The notes under the pieces are model-generated. The model was not told the DNA's origin. It saw only the letters and a program-made list of their open reading frames with translations, and did not search any database. A stretch of DNA of 64,000 bases from Phialocephala subalpina (lineage: Eukaryota; Ascomycota; Leotiomycetes; Helotiales; Mollisiaceae), in contig FJOG01000039.1 of assembly GCA_900073065.1 (NCBI GenBank), positions 147,964 to 211,963 of the forward strand, in the 5' to 3' direction. Each line of letters begins with the position of its first letter. Position 1 is the first letter of the stretch. Shown here piece by piece: positions 1 to 10,521 of this stretch. The position numbers were made by a program, and so were the translations under genes.

Positions 1-369
1 TTCAACATGTTTCGTCTTCTTGATCTCCCTGCTAACAGCTCTCTGGTCCTTGGCCTGTGTAGCTGCCCCGCACAAGGACCCATCAACGTTATCAATTTCA
101 ACATCTCTACGATGATGCCCACAGACCGGGTTGCCTATCCCATTGAAGCTCGTCGCTGTAAGGTCAACGCCAACAATCTCAACATGTGTTTCCTTTCCTA
201 CGCCGACGACATCGACATCGTCAATCCCGTTCTCTATGTCTCCGACCACAACTGCATCAATACTGGCTTCAACCCGAGTGTCGATTACAATACACTTTGG
301 GGAGACCCTGGTTTCGCAATGTCCTCCGAACTGCCGAAGTATGTGCTCGTGGAAACCTCCGATCATTGA
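1..369 (+). CDS. Possible partial hypothetical protein at window edge
   Basis: An open frame runs from the first bases to a TGA at 367-369. It could begin at the ATG at 7 or continue from upstream of the window. From about residue 40 it reads like folded protein, with several cysteines and a Tyr/Asn/Asp-rich stretch (for example IDIVNPVLYVSDHNC). The first 35 residues are less convincing. In the +2 frame, positions 11-75 encode a hydrophobic stretch ending in an Ala-rich cleavage-like site (WSLACVAAPHKD), which looks like a secretion signal, but that frame stops at 110-114. A shifted or spliced secreted protein is therefore possible. No family is recognised. Confidence is low because the 5' end is missing. 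Confidence 0.3.
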   Translation, partial: FNMFRLLDLPANSSLVLGLCSCPAQGPINVINFNISTMMPTDRVAYPIEARRCKVNANNLNMCFLSYADDIDIVNPVLYVSDHNCINTGFNPSVDYNTLWGDPGFAMSSELPKYVLVETSDH

Positions 370-2505
370 TAGATCGAGGTCCTTCAGCCATCATTTCGGC
401 ACCGATGAAGCCTTTGGGGAAGAAGATAGCTCCTACTTGAGGTTCGAGATTTATCAGCATGATGAGTTCCATATTTGATGGAAGATTGACTTGCCTGCTT
501 CATAGGTAGAGTGTCGCGCGCGAGGCGCGTAAAAGAAGAAAGAATAAGTGAGATAATCTCAATTTGGGTTCCAAAGAATGTGCTAGAGCTTGACGTCGAG
601 TAAATCAAGATAGGATTTGCAGAAGAACGCAGAGACGGCAATGTCTTAATTTATGTTCTTAATGCTGTCTTGGCGTGACCAGAGACAGACTTGTTGAACA
701 GACGATGTCTGCTGCTGGAGCTATGCCTGACCGCTTGCATGAATAACATGAGCTTTAGGACTTTCGCTGCCACGACGTGCGATGATCCCGATGAAGGGCT
801 CAAGAAGCAATGTTGAAGCTAGACAGACCTCTGGCTAATCCCGTTTCAGCCGAAAAGAATCAAGGGACCGCCGCCACCGCAACGGTGCGCCTGATGGGGA
901 ACTGCTTAACACACCCCAGCGATGGTTGGCAGACGTTCGGCGCTGAGAGCTACCGACAAACTCGACTTCAACTTCTGGCACCACATATTTAGCTTTCTTG
1001 GAAGGGGTATACTTCACTTCCCACTTGGCGCAATGACGTGATGATATTGGGAACAAAGAATGCTACTGCAGGTTAGTTAGATTTGCGGGATAATGATGAG
1101 GTCGTAATGATGGTCGGCGGTCGCGCGCGTGATGGTCTGGGTAAAGGAACAACGGAGATGAGAACGAGGGAATTAAAAATTGGAGCATGGAAGGATGGGA
1201 ATAGTAATGGGAGGGTAAATGGCGAAGACCGTGGAACAAATGGCGTGATGACAACGGGCAAAATGGTGGGAAGTCGACAATTCTGAACTCGAAGTTGTTT
1301 GTGGGAAGATCGAAAGGTCAACGGCGTGCTTTTTATCCTGGCAGCCTCGCTTAACCCAGCTAGCGCCAAATCAGCTCGAGGTCTTTCTCAGTTCCCGTGA
1401 CCCATGCTAGGAGGAACAAGTAGAAGCTTTTGTGTCGACGTTCGACTGAGGGGTCAGTAATATATTGACACATGTTGAATCACCTTACTAGCCCATCGCG
1501 TGCACAGGCAAGCTGACAGGCTTCTTGCTCCTCGAAGGAGGGCGAGGCTTCTCAGAAGTATTGTATAAAGCCAGCTTCTGAGCTGGCTACACACTGACAC
1601 CCAAATTTGCATATCCAGAGAATGAGTGAGACAATATTAGAAACTGAAATACCCATGTTGCTCGGCTTCGTTTCCGTGTGCACTGTTGTGCACAACACCA
1701 GTCAATTCACTCAAATCGTGGCAGCCAACGTGCATTTAGTAATCCCTGACCACCTTCAGGGTTATTCCTCACGTAAACAAGTTCCTATACTAGGTGTTTG
1801 TCATCATCTGTCCAGTGCGCCCGTCTTCAGTTGTCTCTTGATTTCACTACCTTGCCCTTGAAGTGAGCCCCATATATTAGCCGAGAACCATCACGTGGTT
1901 CTCCTATTGACTGACCAGCTGAATCCGGTCGAGAGTCGTCGAAGCACTTCAAAGCACTCGCTGTGCCTTCAAGAGCCAGAGAAGAGTCTCGCGTTTGTAA
2001 GCTGGATGAATCTCGGCAATGGAAGAGTAATTATCTTTCAAGCCCAATTTTCGATTCACATGAACTGAGTCCAAGCCATCATCACATTGCCTGAACGGAC
2101 AACTTAGACTTGGAAAGCTCAAGTCACTCTCGATGCTCGGGTATCCACCATACCATGAAGCATCTAAAATCATACAGACGTCCGCGGACTTGACTCAGGC
2201 TTCCATATCGGTACCGCAACCTTTCTGCAAATTTGGCAAAGCGAAGATCAACGCCTGAGTTTCAATCCAAAGCGTTCGCCTGTGACAGCTCGTCAATCAC
2301 CTTCAACTCGGCTTCCACTCACCTTTTCTCGTCCGGCTAGTTGGTCTCTTTTCGGCTCTCTGCTACTATTTATTTCGAGGCTCGATATTTTCTTCCACCA
2401 AACTACTTCCCTTGCGCAACAATTCCTCTCGCGATTACTTCAACCTTCACACAACATCTCCTTACACGGGCAAGACAAGTATTGCATTGTCTCAAAGAGA
2501 TCGTA
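370..2505. other. Intergenic region, no supported gene
   Basis: This is about 2.1 kb with only short, mutually overlapping open frames on both strands. A TATA-like tgtataaag at 1562-1570 precedes a 79-codon frame starting at ATG 1622 (MSETILETEIPMLL...), but composition and lack of similarity make it weak. The last 200 bases are pyrimidine-rich and lead into the next gene, as expected of a fungal promoter and 5' UTR. Confidence 0.4.
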
Positions 2506-3181
2506 ATGGAGTCTGAAAAGGTAAATTCTAAATTGGAAGACTTTTGAGTGTGCCAGCTGACATTTTTTGTGCGCAAAGATACCCCTTCCTTACCCGCTCG
2601 ACTCTACCTTCGATAGCAAGAAACACAATAAGATCATTAATGACTGCCGACGTTACAAGATCGATCTCAAACCCTCCGCCGAAATCGAGGTTCTAGCCTC
2701 AAACCTTGCCAAGGTCAAAATCGATCGGGAGGTCAAGAAACTCACCAAACAAGCCAAGGCTGGTGATTTCGATCATTACGACTAAGAGGACAAGAAGAAA
2801 TTGGTTTCGGATCTCAAGGAGGAAATTGAGAGTAAGGCTGGTCTCCGGGAAGCATACCTGAAGCAGCTTTATGAGACAGGTGTTGCAGATGTCAAGAAGC
2901 ATAAAGCTCTTGCTGTGCAGAAGCTCCTCGTTCCTGAGTACGATTTGGGACTGCTCTCAGATGTCAAGCCCAATGGTGAAGTAGTCAGAGCAAAGCCGGA
3001 GGAGCCTGCCCAACCTAAGAAGGAGAAATTTGAGGATGTTGCATTCGATCCCGATGAGCCCAAGCGCAAGCGACAAAAGCAAAAGATTGCTGAGGAGAAC
3101 ATCACCGACAAGGAGTCAAAGGTATGTTCTACATATAGAGAGGTTCGTTGGTTGCATGCCCTAACCAAGTGTCAATAGTGA
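2506..3181 (+). pseudogene. Lys/Glu-rich hypothetical gene with in-frame stop
   Basis: Exon 1 (2506-2520, MESEK) joins exon 2 (2579-3121) across a 58-nt intron with GTAAAT donor, GCTGAC branch site and AAAG acceptor, so the start is well supported. Exon 2 is a charged, helical frame: KIPLPYPLDSTF near the start, KKHKALAVQKLL in the middle and a basic KRKRQKQK run (possible nuclear signal) near the end. It is cut by TAA at 2783-2785, after which the same frame stays open (EDKKKLVSDLKEE) to 3121. A second intron (3122-3178, GTATGT donor, CTAAC branch, ATAG acceptor) would place a TGA immediately after the last codon, so the protein end looks eroded too. The family is not recognised. Likely a decayed gene; a sequencing error or readthrough cannot be excluded. 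Confidence 0.5.
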
Positions 3182-3776
3182 GTTGGGATGTGACTGCTAG
3201 GAAGGTCTACGAAGGTGTTAATAATTTTGGGCAAAGTTTGGTTGATGCTGAGCCCTGGTCAACATCAAATTTCAACTTTCGGGTAGTAGCAACGCTGGAG
3301 GAAATCTTGGGTTGGCTTTGGGCTGGGGCGAATACGACAGAGTGGTTACGATTGCCATGAAACATGGTGTGACTATGCATGGCTTTGATAACAGCAGCAT
3401 TTCAGCAACAATGCACAAGGTCAAAGCAGCATTCTCAATTCAGTGAACAGTGTGATATCATGTTGTGTTCGTGGCGAGCGACAGGAAGCTCAGCTATCAC
3501 GGGTTGAAAGGCTCCCTGGGTCTTGAAGTTCAATTTCGAGACCATTGTACCTGAATTTTGAGACTTTTGAAAGGCGCATATTGGGCGTGACTACTGGCAC
3601 TTGCCGATAGCAGTCACATCGTCGCTCCTTCCTTCCTCATTACTGAGAAAACGCGCTAAGAACATTTAGCGTATCGACCAACTTCACCTCTTTCCTTTCC
3701 TCAAACTCTTCCACCTTCACAACATATCCCTAATTTTCCAATATCTGACCACATTACGAACAATCCGAACCTCACA
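3182..3776. other. Intergenic region
   Basis: A short open frame at 3148-3360 (contains LEEILGWLWAG) may be the remains of a third exon of the preceding broken gene. Nothing else is supported. The CT-rich stretch just before 3777 is compatible with a promoter or 5' UTR. Confidence 0.35.
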
Positions 3777-4785
3777 ATGTCGGAACTCATTCGACAACAA
3801 CAAGAGCCCACTGTGAGTGACGCAGACATCGCGGCCGCCGTCAGACTACTCCTTGGCTGCGAAAACAACACTGGGGCGATGGCGAAGCTGGTGACTGCGG
3901 TAAACACTATTAAAGCTGCTGGACTCAATAAGACGACTACCTTCCCCTGCTTCGGATGACTTCCTATCGAGCTGCGGTTGAGAGTTTGGAGAACGTCCCT
4001 GACAGAGCCGGAGATTTTCGCCCTGAGAATCAAACGCAGATGGAACCGTGGAGATGGGTCCCCCGAGTCATGTTGCAACGCCCAACGAGAAAGTCCGTCC
4101 TGTTGTCAGTCAATCATGAAGCTAGACGAGAGGCTATCGATAGCATGAGATACGTCCGCGGTGGTTGGGATGAAGGTGTACTTTCCAAGGCATTCTTCAA
4201 TCCCACTACGGATATTGTCTGGCTATTGAGCGGAGATTACTATGAGGATTTGATAGAGAATATGGCGATTCCTATCAACTTGATTAAGGCGCTGGCTATT
4301 TCCTCCAAATATTGGTACGGACAACCGTTAATGTCCGACATCTTTCGGAAGTTTGGCGAGTACGGAATTGAGGAGATGTTACTAATCGTGGGGCCAGAGA
4401 CTATCAGCAATTATAGGATGGCACAGCTTGTGGAACCACGAAATGTCTCTGGCTTTTACGGATATCTTCCAACATACGGCGGTGGGAGTTTCCACGGAGG
4501 AAGCCTCACTTGGGACGCTATGAGTCGGGATCAATGAACGAGATGTCCCAGTACAAGGACGAACAATCAAGGATCTGAGAAAAGAAACAAGGGATGCCAC
4601 TCCACTCTCGCTCCCTTTCAGCTTACTAATGTACTGTTGCAGGAGACAAGAAGCTGGAGAAGGAAATTCGCCCGTATGAGGAGGGTAGCTGGACGGAAGT
4701 TTCGGACAGCGAAGACGAGCAGGAGTATCGAGGAATTACTGTCCCAAAGATAGTCTTCCGGGAACCGGTCGAGGAGGCCAATTGA
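3777..4785 (+). pseudogene. 2EXR-domain protein, broken
   Basis: The N-terminal frame starts at ATG 3777 (MSELIRQQQEPTVS) and leads into the 2EXR signature: TTFPCFG, then an in-frame TGA (3957-3959), then LPIELRLRVWRTSLTEPEIF in the same frame. The middle of the domain (RKSVLLSVNHEARREAI, FNPTTDIVWLL) is in another frame, so at least one frameshift lies near 4010-4070. A second break is likely near 4535, where NEMSQYKDEQ appears in a third frame. A final exon begins after a TTGCAG acceptor at 4642 (branch ACTAAT) and ends at TGA 4783-4785. 2EXR proteins are fungal-specific, of unknown biochemical role, and often found in families. The domain call is firm; the state (pseudogene versus poor sequence) is an inference. 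Confidence 0.7.
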
Positions 4786-4954
4786 ATGTCTCAGGCATTT
4801 AAGGACATTGAATTGGGCGACATATTCAATTGGTGGGCAAGAAGTTCAACTCTGCATATGGGTAATAGCTTAGCGCATTGCTGAGCTCAAAATGGGGTAT
4901 CATACATTCGTACGTGCAGGAGCTGGCATATGGCAACAGTACAGGCAGCAATGA

Positions 4955-6191
4955 TCATGGAGCTTCCAGATATGTTCCTGCCAGCCACACCAGCGAACAA
5001 CCAGCCAAAGCCCACGCACCAATAGCTTTTTTGCCCCACCAAGTATTATCGACCTCTACCTTCGCAGCCCTGATCTTCTTAGGTATGTCTCTCACGAACA
5101 TCTGCTCAGGTGTGCTAGTGTTCTTTTCCTCGACCGCAGCCGCATCTGCTTCATCGGCTCTCTTTCTCAACTCCGCAATCTTCCTGCCGAGAGCAAGAAT
5201 GTCTTCTTTCCACTCAGTGGCGTTCTCGGCACTATCAACTTCCACGTTTTGCACGTTTCCGAAGAAGTCCATAACCAATCTTTCCCTTCCTCCAGGCTCA
5301 CCTCCTGGGAACAAATCCCACCGGACACCAGGATGGGAATGGATCTTTGACTCGTCGTAGCTGTCAAACAAATCTCCTAACGTCATCTTGCTGCTTGGTT
5401 CCCTGACTTGTGTTTCTAGGAAGTCTAGGTTGTAGTATGTGTATCGATCGATGACTGCGACCCCAACATCGTTGTCTGCATGGTGAGAGTATGAGGATTG
5501 GTCTATTTCGGAGGAACCGGTAGCAATAATATTCGGCGAGTAGAATTTGCTGTACATCGTATTCGCCTGGCATGTATCGATCATGAAGAGCAATTCATGG
5601 TACCTGGATCTGTCAGCATCTGTGCTTCACGCGGACATTCAGAACCCAAACATACCTCTTCTTCTCCCACATCTGCTCAAAAGCATCCGCCAAATCAAAC
5701 GCACTAATCTCCTCCGCATCTTGAAACTTCAAGAACTCATTACCTCCATGCCCCGTCATATACACCAAAATATTACTCCGATCATCCGTCAACAACCTCT
5801 TACTCCGCGGCATTTCCTCCCCCACTCTATCCGTCAACAACCTAATAAAATTCTCCACCGTAACCTCATATCCCCTATAATCCACCTCGATATTATCACC
5901 ATACAAATCGACTGCTCGATCGGCGTTACTGTAGACAGTACCGGGGAACGCGTTGCGCGGATTGCAGGCCATGTCATCGGGGAGCATGAGGATGATCTGC
6001 GAGTCGGGGATTCCGAGACGCTTGACGGTTCGGTAGAGGGAGAGCACGTTGGCTAGGTGCCGGTAGTTGAACCAGAATCTTGATGTCGAGACGAGGACTG
6101 CCCAGTTGCTGGTGTGTTCGCAGGATACGGAGGTAGGGCCCAGCAATGATGCCAGCACCAGGGGCAATTGTAGCAGGTTGTTGAGCTTCAT
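4955..6191 (-). CDS. GPI8: GPI-anchor transamidase catalytic subunit
   Basis: Caspase-like cysteine protease (peptidase C13) that attaches GPI anchors to proteins in the ER as part of the GPI transamidase complex. Two exons, 6191-5656 and 5603-4955, give 394 aa (yeast Gpi8 is 411). The 52-nt intron has a GTATGT donor, CTGAC branch and CAG acceptor and restores EKKR-YHELLF. Visible parts are an N-terminal signal peptide ([18 protein letters not shown]), the conserved [17 protein letters not shown] opening, catalytic His148 in [15 protein letters not shown], catalytic Cys190 in [11 protein letters not shown], and a C-terminal membrane segment near residues 365-388 with a short lumen-distal tail. 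Longer upstream open frame exists, but the signal peptide fixes the start at 6191. It shares a 330-bp divergent promoter with the next gene. Confidence 0.96.
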
Positions 6192-6521
6192 CTTGGGCGA
6201 ATTTGGAAGAAGGGAGAGAAAAATTGTTGACGGAAAGGAGGAATACGAGCGCAGATATGTTGCCGTCGCCGTCGTCGCGAAGTCTGAAGTCGTGTTGGAG
6301 CTTACCCCTGGATCGCTTACCAAGCATTGGAGGGCATTTGAGATTACGCCAAGGAGTGTTTCACACAGATGAATCAACTGCCTCAGGCAGAAGTCCCTGC
6401 TTATCACATGGCAAATATCAAAGCTTTATTTGCCCAGATATACGTCAACCTTGCCTCATGAAGCTTCAAGCTTTGAGAACTAAGTCGAAGTCTGTTACGC
6501 TGGTGTAGCGATGCCAAAGTG
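6192..6521. promoter_or_regulatory. Divergent promoter GPI8 / histidine phosphatase
   Basis: This 330-bp gap lies between the start codons of two genes transcribed away from each other, so it must hold both promoters and 5' UTRs. No clear TATA box or recognisable operator is seen. The open frames that cross it are extensions of GPI8 past its signal peptide. Confidence 0.55.
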
Positions 6522-8660
6522 ATGGGTTGGCCACCAGCTGTAATCATCGTCGTCAGGTATGCAACCCGACTTTCTCTCGAACACTTTCTAGCTCTCCAAC
6601 TTCAATGTTGACGTTTCATTCGCACTTCCGCGTCTGCAGCTGGATGATGAAGCCTCCTTGGCAAGAATTCTTTCTGACAGTGCTCTAGGCATGGCGCTCG
6701 ACTTGATGCTGCTGATAAGCAGTGGCATCTTACCTCTCCTACTCCTTACGACCCCCCTCTGACCTACGGTGGCTGGACCCAATCGAGAGCACTGGGTGCT
6801 CGAATTGCGAGCATACTTCGAACGCGAGAGACGGACGATGAGATACCAGTAGAGCCCGGAAGTGGAGAGAATGGAGGGAACACGAGGAAGAGAAGGCACA
6901 AAGTCATCATTCACAGCTCCCCATTCTTGAGATGTGTTCAAACATCTGTGGCGATCAGTGCGGGGCTGGCACAGAATCCTGGGCACACACCTCCCAAGTC
7001 AATGACTGCATCTCCAGCTGTCAAACCTACGAAGATAGCGGGCTCTCCACGAATAAGTCCTCTCGTAGCGGCTGGATCACCTCGACTGGCTCCTATACCA
7101 GAACCAAGCAAGTCTTTGAAGGCCAATGGCAACATCGCTTCTTTTGAGCAGCCAGATAATATCAAGAAGGCGACTGTGCGAGTAGATGCGTTTCTAGGAG
7201 AATGGTTGACGGCGGACTACTTCGAGCATATTACGCCTCCACCAAGCTCAGTCATGATGGTGGCGGGGGCGAAAGCAGACTTGCTGAGGCGGGAGGACTA
7301 CAGCAATTTGATACACGTCCAGGAAGTGAAGCATACCCAAGGATTCCCAGGTGGATGGGGAAGTCCTGTTGTTCTTGCAGAGAAGGACAAAGACGAAAGC
7401 TCACTGTCCAATCTGTCAAGTCTCGGGGCGGCCCTGCCACGAAGGGACCGCACAAGCAGTCTGAGCAGTGTTGGAAGTGCCAGGAGCAGTCACAGTCACA
7501 GGAGTGGAGTCAGTCTTCAAGTAACGGCACCTCCAGAGCACGGCGTATACCTGCCTCCTGTGCCTAGCTACGCTATCTCTAACGCCGATCCGATTCCACC
7601 TGGTTATGTCGCTCATGCCAGAGATGCCTGTGTTGATGTTGATTATCAATGGGACAGCATGCGAGAGCCACAATACTGGGGCACTGGCGGAGAGTATGGC
7701 GAGGAGTGGAGTCAGATGCACAAGAGATTTCGAACCGGAGTCCAATCATTACATAACTGGTATACGACTTCTGACGACCCAGGGCGGCTCTTAACGAGAA
7801 TCCCTAAATCGCCAACTCATCCAGGCATGAGTGAGGAGGAAAACGCAGAAGATGAGGATACTGATCTTGTGATCATCCTGGTCACCCACGGTGCTGGATG
7901 CAATGCTCTGATTGGTGCATTGACAAATCAACCTGTTCTATTGGATGTCGGGATGGCTTCACTGACAATGGCTGTACGAAAGCCTACGCCTGTCAATTCT
8001 CCCCTCTCTTCTCCCACTGCCTCACCGAGGCATTCTCGTAATACCTCGAGAACCTTTACAATCTCAGATCAATATGATGTCAAGCTGGTTGCGAATACGG
8101 AACATTTACGAACGAGTACCTCCTCAACACCGTCGAGAAACAATTCCCTGGCGGGAATGTCCGCTTTTCGTGAGCGCTTCGCACCCGGCAGTGGTTCTCT
8201 AGATGGCTCCAAGTTCATCAGACCGATAACCGGAGTCACAACCTCCAGTGCATTCGGCAGCATCCGCCGCACAGCCAGCATCGCCTCTGGCAGTATTTCT
8301 CGCTCATACGCTCCAGCACGGCAATCGTCAATAGGTCTATGGAGTGCACCTCAAGCACAAGAGGAAGATGAAGATGCTACCGAAGAGCCAGAAGAAGACG
8401 ACATGATTCTGAACTTTGGCGATGAAGCCGCGAATGATTTAAAGCGGGATAACGAGAAGGAGAATCCTCCTCGTGTGACGTTTGGTGAGACTTTTGTTGA
8501 GAAAAAGGCAAATGAGACAGTCGAGGAGAAAGAAGATGATGTTGCTCCTCTCGGACTTTGGGGATCACCAAGGCCACCTGGATACGCGGAGAAAATTAGG
8601 GAGATTGGGCCAAAGAGGAGATGGACTGTCAACGAGCGCGACCGAGGTCCTGGAATTTGA
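6522..8660 (+). CDS. Histidine phosphatase superfamily (phosphoglycerate mutase-like)
   Basis: Exon 1 (6522-6556, MGWPPAVIIVV) joins exon 2 (6689-8660) over a 132-nt intron (GTATGC donor, CTGAC branch, CTAG acceptor), giving 668 aa. Splicing recreates the signature RHGARLDAADKQWHL with the phosphorylated His13. A second Arg sits in SSPFLRCVQTS (R93) and the second catalytic His in ILVTHGAGCNALIGAL (H412). The domain is stretched by a long Ser-rich insert (about 160-200) and followed by a disordered, acidic tail rich in Ser, Thr and Glu. Short members of this superfamily remove phosphate from small molecules or proteins. Long fungal versions include the TFIIIC tau55/Tfc7-type and UBASH3-like proteins, so substrate is not assigned. 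The intact catalytic set argues for an active enzyme. Confidence 0.85.
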
Positions 8661-10521
8661 TTACGACAGCATTTGTGCATGGCATTTTTATTCATGCATC
8701 CATTGCGTTATAGACCGCCGCTGCATTAGATGAGCATACGAAGCATCACAGGGACGAAAAAACATCAACAGCATTGCAGCGAGCGAGGGAGTTTGGCGAA
8801 TAGGAATATTTTAACCACAGCATGAGAGGATCCCTCCTGATATGAGAATTGGGATGGCGTCTTTCATGAGAACCATTCGCTCATGCATTAGGGAGGCATC
8901 ATTTGACGGTTCATGGGTTCGGTTTGGTTGGGATAGGTTCGTTTCACGACACTCTGGTCTGGTGCGATTGATGAGCATGAAAAGCGATGAAATTTGTTGA
9001 TAGCATCCATCTACTCTACTTCGTTTGGAATGAACGAGCTCTTCTCTGATTCGAATACATGTCTTACCTTCGTGCTCGTTGTCAAACTTTCAGCTACTTT
9101 CAACAAATGCTTTTCACTTTTTGTTCCTCAATCTTTAGCCAATGCATTCTTATTTGGAAACAGACCTCTCGATCAGCGCCGGCATCGTCGGAGCCTCGCC
9201 TGATTCAAAATAGTGAGAGTGTTGAATCTTCAAATACTCAACTTGACTATCTAGGTGATAAGTCTCGTTATGGATGTTGATATTGTTGAGGCTGATTTGA
9301 CCCCTTTGCATCCCGGACATCGGCAGACAGTTGATTAACAGGGAGTTGAACCTAACATGATACCATTTCCTATCGGCCTTTCCTCTCTTCGAATTTCCAG
9401 CAACACGGGCTTGGTAAAGGTTGCCGCAAGCTCCAGGTGTTTTATCATGTGCTCATTCCGTTTCCCCCATCGTGAGAACGCGCGATACTTTTTATAATGC
9501 CGGGCTAGGGAGACGACGTTCGATGCTCGTTCGCTCATGGTCAACACAGCGTCTCCTTCCTTGCGCTATGGCTAGAACTTACTCTGGGCTATATGGGCAT
9601 TCCAATATTCCATTCTTGCTATTCTAGTCGGACGGACCTGCTTCCGTTGAGACCCTCCCAGCAGCGGGTGCTTCGTACCTCCGCCTTGAAAAGCAGACAG
9701 GACCTCAAAGACAGCGACCACCTCTGTACATTTGACGACGCCGGTGTTTTCAATGCCCTAGGTTTGATAGGACAAACGAGATGCCGAGAAAGTTTAGGCA
9801 AGCCTGGGAGGTTGAAAGTGCTGGACGGCGCTTTGAAGGATCCCAGGGCAGTGGTGCCAAGCATTGAAGTTGACTCCACAAGAGGTGAAGGATAGGGTTG
9901 AACATAGAATGTCGGTAATGAGAGACCTTGGACTTGACTATGGAAATGATCAGTTGAGGACGAGACATTTAGAAGCAGGAGTAGTAACTTTAGAATGAGC
10001 GGTAGAGGGCGCGGCTTGAGAATTCGGAAGCGCAAGACCTCGAGAATTGGAAATGGGGAGTCTCTCATTCCGTGGATGGTGATCGTATTGTGATTTCTGG
10101 GACATTTGAAATTTAGGTGAGTGATGCTGAGTGTGAGTGAAGGATCAAAGATTCAAGGGATGACGAGGAGAGGAGTGGGAGAGAGGGATTAGAGCGAGGA
10201 AAACATCCCAATCGCAATCACAAAGAACCAAAAGTTACAAAAATCTCTTTCGTATTACTCTACAAAACATCCACCCTATTCTACTCTAACTATTTTCTCT
10301 TGTTTCTCGCATTCAACTATTTTGTTCCTTTCGTCATCGTAAAATCATTGCCTCCATAACTCCCTTCGCTATGCATCAGATACACCTCCCAATGCACGTC
10401 TTTTCTCTGACCAAGGAAAAGGAAAATAATCGTACAATCATCATAGCCATTGCTCATGCTTTCAGACCCACTAACATTGATCGCAGACCGGGGAATATGA
10501 ACCAACTCAACCAGTGACTTC
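8661..10521. other. Convergent intergenic region, no supported gene
   Basis: This is 1.86 kb between the stop codons of two convergent genes, so part of it is 3' UTR. Open frames near 9593-10068 overlap on both strands, lack family resemblance and have no convincing splice context. A CT-rich stretch at 10200-10340 adjoins the listerin stop. Confidence 0.4.

Noticed and set aside
1607..1861. 84-codon frame with a TATA-like box upstream
   Set aside because: Composition looks random, there is no relative, and the first residues precede any ATG; mentioned only in the intergenic entry.
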